Source of the DNA: Lachnospiraceae bacterium
Lineage (GTDB): Bacteria; Bacillota; Clostridia; Lachnospirales; Lachnospiraceae
Length of the DNA stretch: 64,000 bases
Direction of reading: 5' to 3'
Assembly (NCBI GenBank): GCA_022845955.1
Contig: AP025576.1
Location: forward strand, 248,001-312,000
Part shown: piece after piece, positions 42,637 to 51,227 of the stretch
How positions within the stretch are numbered: the first letter of the stretch is position 1
How the letters are laid out: the number at the start of each line of letters is the position of its first letter
Position numbers and translations under genes: made by a program
The notes under the pieces: model-generated
Told to the model about the DNA's origin: nothing
Seen by the model: only the letters and a program-made list of their open reading frames with translations
Databases searched by the model: none

Positions 42637-45012
42637 ATGGATAAAAAGTATGATTTCAGAAAGACGGAGAAGGAACTGCAGGAAATGTGGGACAGGGAAG
42701 GGATATACCGGTATCGGAACGGACGGGAAAGAAAGGTATTTTCCATTGATACTCCGCCCCCTACGGTAAGCGGAAAGCTTCATATCGGTCATGTATTTTC
42801 CTATACCCAGGCGGAAATGATCGCACGTTTCAAGCGGATGAAGGGATACGATGTTTTTTATCCCTTTGGTTTTGATGACAATGGGCTTCCCACGGAACGG
42901 CTTGTGGAAAAGGAATTGGGGATCCGGGCCGCGGATATGGCCGGAAGCCTGTTCCGGGAGAAATGTATGGAAACGATAGATGCCTATGAGGCCGACTTCA
43001 AGCGGATGTGGCAGAGTCTGGGCTTCAGTGTTGACTGGTCTCTGGAGTACCGGACGGTTTCCGATGATACCCGACGGATATCCCAGCGGGCTTTTCTGGA
43101 ACTGGTAAAACAGAAAAAGGCTTACAGAAAGGAATCCCCGGTATTATGGTGTACCCGGTGCCGGACTTCTATCGCCCAGGCGGAGCTGGAGACAAAGGAG
43201 CAGGAGACGTTTTTTAACTACCTGGCATTTGAAACCGAAGGGGAAACGCTGCAGATTGCCACCACCAGGCCGGAGCTGCTGTACGGCTGCGTTTGTATTT
43301 TTGTAAATCCCCTGGATGAACGGTACCGCCATCTGGAGGGGAAGAAAGCCCGTGTTCCCCTGTATGGTTTTGAAATCCCTATCCTCACCGACGAACAGGC
43401 CGGCATGGATAAGGGTACGGGTGCGGTTATGTGCGCAACCTACGGGGATACGGCGGATGCGGCCTGGTGTGAAAAGCATGGTCTTCCTTATAAGAAGGTG
43501 ATATGCCCTGACGGGACCATCGGACAGGAGGTCCCACTCATCGGCGGCATGAAGGTAAAGCAGGCCAGGGAGGTTATCCTGAAGGAACTGGAAAAGGACG
43601 GGAAGCTGCTTCGCAGGGAGGAGATGACCCATATGGTGGCTGTCCATGAAAGATGCGGGACGGACGTGGAAATTATCCCTTCCAGCCAGTGGTATATTGA
43701 TGTGCTGTCGGAAAAGGAACGGTTCCTGCAGGCGGCAGAGGAGATCCGCTGGCATCCGGCCCATATGAAAAGCAGATATATCAGCTGGGTGGAAAATCTG
43801 AAATGGGACTGGTGCATTTCCCGTCAGCGGTATTTTGGGGTACCCTTTCCTCTCTGGTACTGCAGGAACTGTAAGGAACCGATTCTGGCAAAGGAGGACC
43901 GGCTGCCGGTAAATCCCATGGAGGAAGGGCCGGGAGAAGCCTGTCCCTGCGGCTGTACGGAATTTGTTCCGGAAACGGCGGTTTTGGATACCTGGGCAAC
44001 CTCTTCCGTTTCCCCCCTGATCAATGCAAAATACAAGGAAACGGATGACAGGAGCGGAGAAATCCTTCCTATGGGTATGCGGCACCAGGCTCATGAAATT
44101 ATCCGCACCTGGGCTTTTTATACCATTGTGCGCAGCCTGTACCATACCGGCGACATTCCCTGGAAAGATATTATGATAAGCGGATTTGTCCTGGCAAAAC
44201 CCGGAGAGAAAATCAGCAAGTCCAAGAGCAATGCCGGATCCTCACCCGTGGAGCTGATCGAAAACCATTCCGCGGATGCCATCCGTTATTGGGCTGCCGG
44301 GGCCAAGCTGGGGACGGACACCTTTTTTGCCGAAGAGGATATTAGACCCTCCAAGCGTTTTCTCAACAAGCTGTACAATGCTTCCCGCTTTGCTTTCCTG
44401 CATCTGGAGGACTACCGGCCGGAAGAAGGGCCGGCTCCCAGGCTCCTGCCTGCGGATCAATGGATTCTGGAACGGATCAAAATGACATTTTCCGAAGCCG
44501 GTACGCTTCTGGAGGAATATGAGACAGGACAGGCCAGGAAAAAAATAGATGAGCTGTTCTGGGAGGATTTTTGTGATTATTATATTGAGATTGTTAAGGA
44601 AAGGCTTTACCAGCCGGAAAAGCATGGCGCCTGTGAACAGGCGGGGGCACGGTATGCCCTCTATCACAGCCTTCTGGGTATCCTGAAGCTGTATGCTGTC
44701 TATGTGCCCCATATCACCGATTATATATACCAGTCCTGCTTCAGGAAATACGAAAAGACGGTATCCGTCCACCAGCTGCTGTGGGAAGAGGGAAAGCCGG
44801 ATGAAGAACTGCTGGCCTTCGGAAGCCATGTAAAAGAAGTAATCGCCGGTGTCAGAAAAGAAAAGACGGAAAAGCAGCAGTCCATGAAGGAACCGGTCCC
44901 TCAGCTGGTTATCACCTGTCCCGGAAAGCTTATGAAATATTATAAGTTATCCCAAAAGGATATTATGGCATGTACCAGTGCGGAAAAAATCCTGTTACTG
45001 GCCACGGAGTGA
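42637..45012 (+). CDS. valS: Valyl-tRNA synthetase, archaeal-like short type
   Basis: 791 residues, about 90 shorter than the common bacterial enzyme. The class I motifs are HIGH in SGKLHIGHVFS and KMSKS as EKISKSKSN. The editing domain has IATTRPELLYGCVCIFVNP and ATYGDTADAAWCEKHGL, which match archaeal-type ValRS better than the bacterial TTRPET/TPAHDPND form. Zinc-like Cys pairs occur in LWCTRCRTS and YCRNCKE/CPCGC. The C-terminal coiled coil of bacterial ValRS is missing; the protein ends soon after the anticodon-binding domain. It charges tRNA-Val in the cytoplasm under T-box control. Confidence 0.93.
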   Translation: MDKKYDFRKTEKELQEMWDREGIYRYRNGRERKVFSIDTPPPTVSGKLHIGHVFSYTQAEMIARFKRMKGYDVFYPFGFDDNGLPTERLVEKELGIRAADMAGSLFREKCMETIDAYEADFKRMWQSLGFSVDWSLEYRTVSDDTRRISQRAFLELVKQKKAYRKESPVLWCTRCRTSIAQAELETKEQETFFNYLAFETEGETLQIATTRPELLYGCVCIFVNPLDERYRHLEGKKARVPLYGFEIPILTDEQAGMDKGTGAVMCATYGDTADAAWCEKHGLPYKKVICPDGTIGQEVPLIGGMKVKQAREVILKELEKDGKLLRREEMTHMVAVHERCGTDVEIIPSSQWYIDVLSEKERFLQAAEEIRWHPAHMKSRYISWVENLKWDWCISRQRYFGVPFPLWYCRNCKEPILAKEDRLPVNPMEEGPGEACPCGCTEFVPETAVLDTWATSSVSPLINAKYKETDDRSGEILPMGMRHQAHEIIRTWAFYTIVRSLYHTGDIPWKDIMISGFVLAKPGEKISKSKSNAGSSPVELIENHSADAIRYWAAGAKLGTDTFFAEEDIRPSKRFLNKLYNASRFAFLHLEDYRPEEGPAPRLLPADQWILERIKMTFSEAGTLLEEYETGQARKKIDELFWEDFCDYYIEIVKERLYQPEKHGACEQAGARYALYHSLLGILKLYAVYVPHITDYIYQSCFRKYEKTVSVHQLLWEEGKPDEELLAFGSHVKEVIAGVRKEKTEKQQSMKEPVPQLVITCPGKLMKYYKLSQKDIMACTSAEKILLLATE

Positions 45013-45157
45013 ACAGCAATAAAATCAGTTTCCGCAGCTAAATCCGCTTTGCAGTTGCTAAATAAGGGGTATATTATATATAATACACTCAGGCTTTAAA
45101 ACATTGCCGGCCCGGGAGCGGGCCGGAGCTTAAGGAAACAGGAGGGACGCAGAAAAG

Positions 45158-46486
45158 ATGAACATACAGCTTCCGGAGGATGTCCGTTATATTATACACA
45201 CCTTGCAGGATGCAGGGCATGAAGCTTTTGCGGTGGGCGGGTGCGTCCGTGATTCCCTTCTATCACGGACCCCGGACGACTGGGATATCACCACCTCGGC
45301 CAGGCCGGAGGAGACGAAGGCGTTGTTCCGCCGCACCATTGATACGGGAATCCAGCATGGTACGGTGACGGTCATGCTGCATAAAAAGGGTTATGAGGTC
45401 ACCACTTACCGGGTGGATGGGGAATATGAGGACGGAAGGCATCCAAAAGAGGTGATTTTTACCGCAAACCTCATTGAAGATCTGAAGAGAAGGGACTTCA
45501 CCATTAACGCTATGGCCTATAATGAAGAAAGCGGGCTGGTGGATGCTTTTTCCGGAAAACAAGACCTGGAAAAAGGAATTGTGCGCTGCGTGGGGGATGC
45601 CGATGAACGATTTACCGAGGATGCCCTGCGGATTATGAGGGCTGTGCGTTTTTCCGCCCAGCTTGGTTTTTCTATAGAAGAAAAGACAAAGGCGGCCATA
45701 CGGGGCCATGCCGGAAATCTGAAAAAGGTGAGCGCGGAGCGTATCCGGACCGAGCTGACAAAGCTTGTGATCAGTCCTCATCCCGAGAATCTGATCCTTG
45801 CATGGGAAACCGGTATTACCGGGGTCATCCTGCCGGAGTTCAACCGGCTTATGCAGACCCCGCAGCGAAATCCCCACCACTGCCGGAATGTAGGGGAGCA
45901 TACGCTGCTGGCCATGCAGGCTGTCAGGCCGGACAGGGTATTGCGCCTTGTCATGCTTTTCCACGACTTTGGTAAGCCGGACTGCGCTTCCACGGATGAA
46001 AACGGGATTGATCATTTCCGCGGACATGGCGCATGGAGCAGCAAAATGGCAGAAGAGATACTGAAACGGCTCCGCTATGACAATGACACCATAGACCGGG
46101 TCCGGGAGCTGGTATACTGGCACGACATGGAAATCCTGCCGGAAAAAAGAGCCGTTCGCCGGGCGGCGGCAAAAGTGGGAAAGGAACTGTTCCCTCTTCT
46201 GCTGGAGGTGAAACGTGCGGATCTGGCGGCGCAGAGTGACTACCAGCGCATACAGAAGGAAGAATGGCTGCACAGCCTTCAGGATATATATGAACAGATA
46301 CGGGAAGAAGGGGACTGTCTTGCCCTCAAGGATCTGGCTGTGACCGGCAGGGATCTGATTGCGGCCGGCATGAAACCCGGCCCCCGGCTTGGACAGGCCC
46401 TTCAGGATCTGCTTCAGCTTGTCCTGGAGGATCCTTCCCGTAATTCCAAAGAATATTTGCTCTCAAACCTTCCGAAAGAAACATAA
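45158..46486 (+). CDS. cca: CCA-adding tRNA nucleotidyltransferase with HD domain
   Basis: 442 residues. Adds or repairs the 3' CCA of tRNAs; the two tRNA genes in this window lack an encoded CCA, so they need it. The polymerase-beta-like head shows GGCVRDSLLSRTPDDWDITT (catalytic DxD-type acidic residues), RRDFTINAMAYN and RFTEDALRIMRAVRFSAQLGF. A C-terminal HD domain (VMLFHDFGKPDC, VYWHDME) is present, possibly a 2',3'-phosphatase or phosphodiesterase. AGGAGG precedes the ATG. Confidence 0.95.
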   Translation: MNIQLPEDVRYIIHTLQDAGHEAFAVGGCVRDSLLSRTPDDWDITTSARPEETKALFRRTIDTGIQHGTVTVMLHKKGYEVTTYRVDGEYEDGRHPKEVIFTANLIEDLKRRDFTINAMAYNEESGLVDAFSGKQDLEKGIVRCVGDADERFTEDALRIMRAVRFSAQLGFSIEEKTKAAIRGHAGNLKKVSAERIRTELTKLVISPHPENLILAWETGITGVILPEFNRLMQTPQRNPHHCRNVGEHTLLAMQAVRPDRVLRLVMLFHDFGKPDCASTDENGIDHFRGHGAWSSKMAEEILKRLRYDNDTIDRVRELVYWHDMEILPEKRAVRRAAAKVGKELFPLLLEVKRADLAAQSDYQRIQKEEWLHSLQDIYEQIREEGDCLALKDLAVTGRDLIAAGMKPGPRLGQALQDLLQLVLEDPSRNSKEYLLSNLPKET

Positions 46487-46509
46487 CTTGAGCTTCCCTC
46501 TCATATGAT
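46481..46509 (+). promoter_or_regulatory. Candidate sigma-E-type promoter for CotS-like gene
   Basis: ACATAA (46481-46486, including the cca stop) and CATATGAT (46502-46509) are 15 bases apart. The same layout occurs before yabP (49774). It resembles mother-cell sigma-E promoters. Confidence 0.4.
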
Positions 46510-46569
46510 AGGTAATACCTAGCGGCAGAAAATTACCGCTGACCGGACAGCAGGCAGGAGGTATTATCA

Positions 46570-47553
46570 GTGAATGACAGATCGGCAAGCGTTTTTGAGA
46601 ATTATGAAATAGAGCTTCTTCGGATAATAAAGGGGAGAGGAGCGCTTCTGGGAGAAACCCAGGAGGGCTGGTTTATCCTGAAGGAGTATACAGGCCCTTC
46701 AGCCCGGCTGGAGATACAGGAAAAACTGCTGGAGTCTGTGAAGGAAAGTGGTTTTTCCCAGGTGGAACAGCTCAAAAGAAATAAGGAAGGGGAACTGATC
46801 TCCTTTGATCAGGATCGGGTCCCTTACATTGTAAAGACCTATTTTGAAGGCAGGGAATGCAACCTCAAGGATGTGCGGGAATGCCAGAGCGCGGCCAGGA
46901 CACTGGGGAAGCTTCATAAGGCCATGTGCCTGCCCGGGCTTGCCCGGGATTATGATGTGCCCGCTTTCTGTATGGAAAATGAATATGTCAAGCATAACCG
47001 GGAGCTGAAGAAGGTACGCCGTTATCTGCGGGAAAAAGGCCAGAAAACGGAATTCGAAATCTACCTTCTTCATCATTATGATTTTTTCTACGAAAAAGCC
47101 CTGTCCGCCGTGGAGGAACTCCGGGAATGTACAGCCGCCTTTGATGAAAACACCGTGAGGACGAATGGTAATTTCTGCCATGGGGATTTCCAATACCATA
47201 ACCTTTTATTTACCCAGGGCAGCTTTTCCGTCATCAATTTTGAAAAGTATCTGCTGGATAACCCTGTCCGTGATCTTTATCTGTTTCTCAGGAAGCTTCT
47301 GGAGAAAAACAGCTGGTCGGTCAGCCTGGGCCTGAATATCCTGACAGCCTATGAAACCGAAAGAAATCTGACGGATGAGGACCGGATGCAGCTGTATTAC
47401 CGCTTTTCCTATCCTGAAAAATTCTGGAAAATTGTTAACTTTTATTATAACAACGGAAAAGCCTGGATACCCGGGAGAAACAGGGAAAAACTGGAGAATT
47501 TACTCAAACAGGAATCCGAAAAAAAAGCTTTTCTGGACAATGTATTAAAATAG
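46570..47553 (+). CDS. CotS-like spore coat kinase-fold protein
   Basis: 327 residues of aminoglycoside-phosphotransferase/choline-kinase fold, most like the CotS family of spore coat proteins. Visible features are an N-lobe with GETQEGWFILKEYTG, the hinge region YIVKTYFEGREC, the catalytic-loop region NFCHGDFQYHNLLF and a metal-binding-like segment FSVINFEKYLLDNPVRDLY, where DFG/DFD has become NFE. That replacement suggests weakened or altered catalysis. GTG start with AGGAGG nine bases upstream. A candidate sporulation promoter lies 61 bases before it. Confidence 0.82.
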   Translation: MNDRSASVFENYEIELLRIIKGRGALLGETQEGWFILKEYTGPSARLEIQEKLLESVKESGFSQVEQLKRNKEGELISFDQDRVPYIVKTYFEGRECNLKDVRECQSAARTLGKLHKAMCLPGLARDYDVPAFCMENEYVKHNRELKKVRRYLREKGQKTEFEIYLLHHYDFFYEKALSAVEELRECTAAFDENTVRTNGNFCHGDFQYHNLLFTQGSFSVINFEKYLLDNPVRDLYLFLRKLLEKNSWSVSLGLNILTAYETERNLTDEDRMQLYYRFSYPEKFWKIVNFYYNNGKAWIPGRNREKLENLLKQESEKKAFLDNVLK

Positions 47554-47572
47554 ATGTAAAATCGACAAAAAA

Positions 47573-47608
47573 GGCGCACACGTAAAAACGGCGGTGCGTC
47601 TTTTTTTG
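47573..47608 (+). terminator. Terminator after CotS-like gene
   Basis: GGCGCAC pairs with GTGCGTC (one G-U pair), followed by seven Ts. Confidence 0.82.
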
Positions 47609-47672
47609 ACAGCTTCTTTATTAAAAAAGGGTTAAATTTATCCGAAAAACCCAGGTTTTTCAAGGGAAATAC

Positions 47673-47701
47673 TTGACAAAGGGGGCATAAACGTATATAT
47701 A
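47673..47701 (+). promoter_or_regulatory. Promoter of hup
   Basis: TTGACA (47673-47678), 17-base spacer, TATATA (47696-47701) within an AT run that also holds TATAAT. Confidence 0.72.
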
Positions 47702-47774
47702 TAATATAGTGTCTGAGAGATTCAACTCTTTTGCATACAGAAATAATTTACAGTGATTACAGGAGGAGTTCATA

Positions 47775-48050
47775 ATGAACAAAACAGAATTAGTAGCAGC
47801 TATGGCTGACGCAGCTGAAATTTCCAAGAAGGATGCAGAAAAAGCTCTGAAAGCTTTTACTGATGTAGTAGCAGATGAACTGAAAAAAGGCGGAAAGGTA
47901 CAGCTGGTAGGCTTCGGTACCTTCGAAGTATCTGAAAGAGCAGCCAGAGAAGGAAGAAATCCTCAGAGCGGCGAAGTTATGAAGATTGCTGCTTCTAAGG
48001 CTCCCAAGTTCAAAGCAGGAAAAGCTTTAAAGGATATGCTGAACGCATAA
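47775..48050 (+). CDS. hup: HU family DNA-binding protein
   Basis: 91 residues, the nucleoid protein HU. Start MNKTELVAAMADAAEISKKDAEKAL, central VQLVGFGTFEVSERAAREGRNPQSGE (the signature beta-arm region) and the C-terminal APKFKAGKALKDMLNA are all canonical. It wraps and bends DNA without sequence specificity. Codon choice (AAA, GCA, GAA rich) differs from neighbours in the way expected for a highly expressed gene. AGGAGG precedes the ATG. Confidence 0.98.
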   Translation: MNKTELVAAMADAAEISKKDAEKALKAFTDVVADELKKGGKVQLVGFGTFEVSERAAREGRNPQSGEVMKIAASKAPKFKAGKALKDMLNA

Positions 48051-48087
48051 TCGGAATGGACCCATAACTGTTCGGCAGGCCGGCGCA

Positions 48088-48114
48088 GTTACTGCGAAGG
48101 TACGGAATAGTTGC
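48088..48114. repeat. Dispersed palindrome copy C (degenerate arms)
   Basis: It has the exact 11-base centre GAAGGTACGGA of copy A flanked by decayed arms GTTACTGC and ATAGTTGC. It lies between hup and rqcP, just upstream of a TTTATAATGG -10-like element. Confidence 0.6.
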
Positions 48115-48246
48115 ACGTATTCGTTTATAATGGACAAGTATCGGTGGCTGCCAATCTATTTTTGGCAGCCATTTTGTTGCATATCAGGATTTCCTGCGGC
48201 GCGTGGGAAGTTATTCGGAGGAATATAAAACCGGAGGAGGAAAAAC

Positions 48247-48486
48247 ATGAGATTGGATAAATATTTAAAGGTATCCCGGCTGATAAAGAGGCGCACTGTG
48301 GCCAATGAGGCGTGTGATGCAGGGCGTGTGCTGATTAATGATAAGCCGGCCAAGGCTTCTTCCAATGTAAAGGAAGGGGATATCATTACCATTCAGTTCG
48401 GTAACAAAGATGTGAAGGTGGAAGTTCTGGATGTACAGGAGACGGTGAGGAAGGAAGAGGCAAAGGAACTGTTCCGGTATCTGTAA
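48247..48486 (+). CDS. rqcP: RqcP/YabO-like S4-domain RNA-binding protein
   Basis: 79 residues, a single S4 RNA-binding domain (MRLDKYLKVSRLIKRRTVANEACDAGRVLINDKPAKASSNVKEGD region). In Bacillus subtilis the homologue works with RqcH in ribosome quality control, helping add Ala tails to stalled nascent chains on 50S subunits. Gene order hup, rqcP, then yabP and yabQ matches the conserved Firmicutes cluster. GGAGGAAAAAC precedes the ATG. Confidence 0.92.
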   Translation: MRLDKYLKVSRLIKRRTVANEACDAGRVLINDKPAKASSNVKEGDIITIQFGNKDVKVEVLDVQETVRKEEAKELFRYL

Positions 48487-48770
48487 GCAGACAGACGGTG
48501 AAAGGGCTTTTACCGGCAGTGGACAGAAAATATCTGTAATTACCGGGATACCCTTGACTTTTGCAGCAGTTTTTTCTATTATTATAATCAGAAAGGCAGG
48601 TGAGTCGTATTATGAAGAAAACTGATAATGGGAATTCCGGAAAGCAAAGACGTACGGCTCACGTGAGGGGATAATTCTGACAGCATTCATCCTTTTATAT
48701 GGAGTGGTAAATTTACGGCGCTTCTGTTTTCCGGGAGTGCTGTTTTTTATGTACACGAAAGGGTTAGAAA
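48487..48770 (+). other. Gap between rqcP and kinase-fold gene: tiny ORF and terminator-like hairpin
   Basis: 284 bases. It contains a possible 20-residue ORF (48612-48674, basic C-terminus, AGGTGAG upstream) that I cannot support as a gene. It also holds a terminator-like hairpin at 48718-48748 (GCGCTTCTG with CGGGAGTGC, three G-U pairs, then a TGTTTTTT run) close to the next start. Confidence 0.35.
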
Positions 48771-49748
48771 ATGCTGAAGCTCGTTTATTTATTTGAAAAT
48801 TATGATTTGGCCAAAAAGGTACTGTCCAATTGGGAGCATGATGAGGAAAACCTGGAGGAAATGTTGGGATATTTCCGTATTTCTTCCAATGCGGTATATC
48901 CTTTTACCAGGCAGGGCAGGGTCTGTTTCCTGCGTATGGCTCCCGTAAGTGAGAAGTTGGAGACGGATATCAGGGGAGAACTGGAGTTTATACACTATCT
49001 GCTGAAGAATGGGTATCCGGCCATGAAACCGGTGAAGGCTCTGTCGGGAGAGGAACTGGTGACGGCAGATACCGGATACGGAACGTATTTTGCAGCAGTT
49101 TTTGAGAAGGTGGATGGGGTACCCATATCTGAAACCGATTATGGACGGGATCGGATGCTTGCCTATGGAAGTGCCCTGGGCAGGCTGCATGCCCTTTCTG
49201 CGGAATACGTTCCCGCAGTGAAGAAGCGGAACCATAAGGATATTCTGGAAGGGATCGCAAAGACTTTGGAGGAATATCATGGCTGCGGGCAGGCATTTGC
49301 GGAGCTGGCCGCGGTGGAGGCTATTCTGGACAGCCTGCCCGTGACAAAAGGGAACTATGGGCTGATCCACTATGATTTTGAACCCGATAATGTATTTTGG
49401 GATGAGGGGAAAAAGGAATGCAGTGTCATAGATTTTGACGATGGGATTTACTGCTGGTATGGATTGGATTTGGAGCAGGTGCGGGATTCCCTTGCCCAGG
49501 AGCTGGAAGGAGAAAGTCTGGAAACGGCATGGACGTCTTTTCTGGAAGGCTATGCCGGAGAATATTCTTACACGGAGGAAACCCAGGCGCTTCTGCCGCT
49601 TATGCGCAGGTTTGTGAATCTGCATTCCTATGCCGGACTCATCCGGTGTGTCAGTTCGGTAATTGGGGAGGAGCCGCAGTGGCTGGAAGAGCTTCGCGGG
49701 AAACTGGAGGAGAAAATCAGGAAGCTGGAATCGGGATTTTCCGGCTAA
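48771..49748 (+). CDS. Aminoglycoside-phosphotransferase-fold protein
   Basis: 325 residues. The phosphotransferase fold shows the catalytic loop LIHYDFEPDNVFWDE (HxDxxxxN form) and metal-binding Asp in SVIDFDDGIYCWYGLDL. The N-lobe is divergent. It is catalytically intact, unlike the CotS-like gene at 46570. Substrate unknown; such genes often phosphorylate small molecules rather than antibiotics, so I would not call resistance. It interrupts the rqcP-yabP order, and the start sits just after a terminator-like hairpin. Confidence 0.8.
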   Translation: MLKLVYLFENYDLAKKVLSNWEHDEENLEEMLGYFRISSNAVYPFTRQGRVCFLRMAPVSEKLETDIRGELEFIHYLLKNGYPAMKPVKALSGEELVTADTGYGTYFAAVFEKVDGVPISETDYGRDRMLAYGSALGRLHALSAEYVPAVKKRNHKDILEGIAKTLEEYHGCGQAFAELAAVEAILDSLPVTKGNYGLIHYDFEPDNVFWDEGKKECSVIDFDDGIYCWYGLDLEQVRDSLAQELEGESLETAWTSFLEGYAGEYSYTEETQALLPLMRRFVNLHSYAGLIRCVSSVIGEEPQWLEELRGKLEEKIRKLESGFSG

Positions 49749-49773
49749 AGGCAGACGGCGGGGGATAATACAG

Positions 49774-49802
49774 TCATAAATAAGGGCCTTCTCACATATA
49801 TT
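49774..49802 (+). promoter_or_regulatory. Candidate sigma-E-type promoter for yabPQ
   Basis: TCATAA (49774-49779), 15 bases, CATATATT (49795-49802). The pattern is close to that of mother-cell sigma-E promoters, and Bacillus yabP is a sporulation gene. Confidence 0.5.
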
Positions 49803-49831
49803 CTATAAGAACACGTGAGGAGGCCCCAGCT

Positions 49832-50122
49832 ATGGAAGATTTGAATACCACCAGAGTAAGACAGCATAAATTGGTTCTGACGGACAGAGGAATCTGCAAT
49901 ATCAGCGGTGTCTGCGACGTGCTTTCCTTTGATGTGGCGGAGGTTCTCCTGGAAACCGAACAGGGGATGCTCATGATAAAAGGGAGCGATCTGCATGTGA
50001 GCCGGCTTATGCTCGATAAGGGCGAGGTGGATGTGGACGGTAAAATAGACAGCTTTACTTATTCGGAGAACACCGGCTATGGCGGAAAAGGGGAATCCCT
50101 TTTCTCCAGGCTTTTCAAGTAG
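49832..50122 (+). CDS. yabP: Sporulation protein YabP
   Basis: 96 residues. The YabP/YqfC fold is recognisable from HKLVLTDRGICNISGVCDVLSFDVAEVLLETEQGMLMIKGSDLHVSRLMLDKGEVDVDG, split here as a continuous beta-rich domain. In Bacillus it is a mother-cell sporulation protein. GAGGAGGCC precedes the ATG. It is followed seven bases later by yabQ, and both probably share the promoter at 49774. Confidence 0.93.
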   Translation: MEDLNTTRVRQHKLVLTDRGICNISGVCDVLSFDVAEVLLETEQGMLMIKGSDLHVSRLMLDKGEVDVDGKIDSFTYSENTGYGGKGESLFSRLFK

Positions 50123-50129
50123 GTGCGCC

Positions 50130-50660
50130 GTGAGCCCGGTAATTGCAGGAGAAGGAGTTTTCATGCTGCACTCCTTTCTCCTGGGAGTTATTATTACCTT
50201 TATCTACGATCTGTTCCGTATACTCAGACGAATCATTCCCCATGGATGGTTCCTGCTTTCGCTGGAGGATCTGGCTTTCTGGATTCTGGCAACGGCAGGT
50301 ATTTTTTATATGCTTTACTATGAAAACAGCGGGATGTTCCGGTGGTTTTCCGTCATCGGTGCCGGTACGGGAATGCTTCTGTATAAAAAAACGGTGAGTA
50401 CACCTTTTGTAAATGTGGTATCCGGAGCGGTAAATAAGCTGCTGGCCCTGATAGGCAGGTTCCTGTGGAAGCTGACGGCCCCTGTGCGCTTGGTTTGGCA
50501 TAAGCTGAAGGTGCTGGCGGGGAGGGGTGCGCGCAGGGCGGCAAGGGAAGCCAGAATACGCCGCAGACAGGTAAAATACAGGTTGACTGCATGCAGGAAA
50601 GCGATTAAAATGAAGCTATGTAAACGTCAGGAAAAAAGGCGGAATAAGAAGGAAATTTGA
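50130..50660 (+). CDS. yabQ: Spore cortex protein YabQ
   Basis: 176 residues. Membrane segments at about residues 10-30, 40-60 and 66-85 are followed by a highly basic cytoplasmic tail (RRAAREARIRRRQVKYR and a lysine/arginine-rich end). YabQ is needed for spore cortex formation in Bacillus. I chose GTG 50130, because the N-terminus then aligns with the usual length before the LIYD-type motif (here FIYDLFRILRRIIPH). The ATG at 50163 with AAGGAG upstream is a real alternative. Confidence 0.85.
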   Translation: MSPVIAGEGVFMLHSFLLGVIITFIYDLFRILRRIIPHGWFLLSLEDLAFWILATAGIFYMLYYENSGMFRWFSVIGAGTGMLLYKKTVSTPFVNVVSGAVNKLLALIGRFLWKLTAPVRLVWHKLKVLAGRGARRAAREARIRRRQVKYRLTACRKAIKMKLCKRQEKRRNKKEI

Positions 50661-50661
50661 T

Positions 50662-50970
50662 ATGGTAAAAAGAAAAGTGGTTTTCCGCAAGAAGAGACAG
50701 AACCGCCTGGGAATGTTCCTGGTATTGACGGTAGTGCTGATGCTCCTTGTTGTGGTTTCCTTCAAAAGCATGGAGCTTAAGCAGAAGCAGGAGACTTACG
50801 CCGCACGGGAAAAGGCTCTCCAGGAGCAGATAGATGCGGAAAATGCCAGGACGGAAGAAATAGAAGAATACCGGAAATATACCCAGACCAAAAAGTATGT
50901 GGAAGAGGTAGCCAAGGATAAGCTTGGCCTCGTCAATGAAGGGGAAATCATATATAAACCGGAAGAATAA
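50662..50970 (+). CDS. divIC: DivIC/FtsB-like septum formation initiator
   Basis: 102 residues, bitopic. A basic N-terminus, a single membrane segment (about 17-33) and an extracellular coiled coil (about 38-75) are followed by the conserved EYRKYTQTKKYVEEVAKDKLGLVNEGEIIYKP tail motif, described here in full only as the YVEEVAKDKLGLV core. It forms the FtsL-DivIB-DivIC complex of the divisome. The start lies one base after the yabQ stop, as in the conserved cluster. Confidence 0.92.
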   Translation: MVKRKVVFRKKRQNRLGMFLVLTVVLMLLVVVSFKSMELKQKQETYAAREKALQEQIDAENARTEEIEEYRKYTQTKKYVEEVAKDKLGLVNEGEIIYKPEE

Positions 50971-50982
50971 ATGGGAAATCGG

Positions 50983-51024
50983 ACAGCGGAAGGGGCTTCG
51001 GCCTGCTTTCGCTGTTTTTTTTGT
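50983..51024 (+). terminator. Terminator after divIC
   Basis: ACAGCGGAAG pairs with CTTTCGCTGT (one G-U pair), followed by a TTTTTT-rich run. It separates yabPQ-divIC from the spoIIE-like gene. Confidence 0.82.
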
Positions 51025-51182
51025 TTCGTAGGAAAGTCCGGCGATCCGGACTCTTTATTATAAGAAGTGACCCCGGACGACTCACAACAGCAAAAGCTGA
51101 CAGTAAAAAACGCTGAAAATATAAGCTCTTGCGGGAAAAGAAAAAAATAACCGGAAAAAAAATGAGGACATCCCCCTATGCT

Positions 51183-51215
51183 TTGACAAATCCTGCAAAG
51201 ACCGTCCGTTATAAT
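51183..51215 (+). promoter_or_regulatory. Spo0A-type promoter with 21-bp spacing
   Basis: TTGACA (51183-51188) and TATAAT (51210-51215) are perfect but separated by 21 bases. Spo0A-activated sigma-A promoters such as Bacillus spoIIE and spoIIG have this unusual spacing. TGACAAA overlapping the -35 matches five of seven bases of the 0A box TGTCGAA. Confidence 0.6.
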
Positions 51216-51227
51216 GGATGGAAAATG

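Noticed and set aside
48612-48674. 20-residue ORF after rqcP
   Set aside because: It has a plausible ribosome site but no family, conservation or clear promoter that I can see; too short to support.
48771-49748. Aminoglycoside resistance gene
   Set aside because: The kinase fold is shared with many housekeeping and spore-coat proteins, and position in a sporulation/housekeeping cluster argues against antibiotic resistance.
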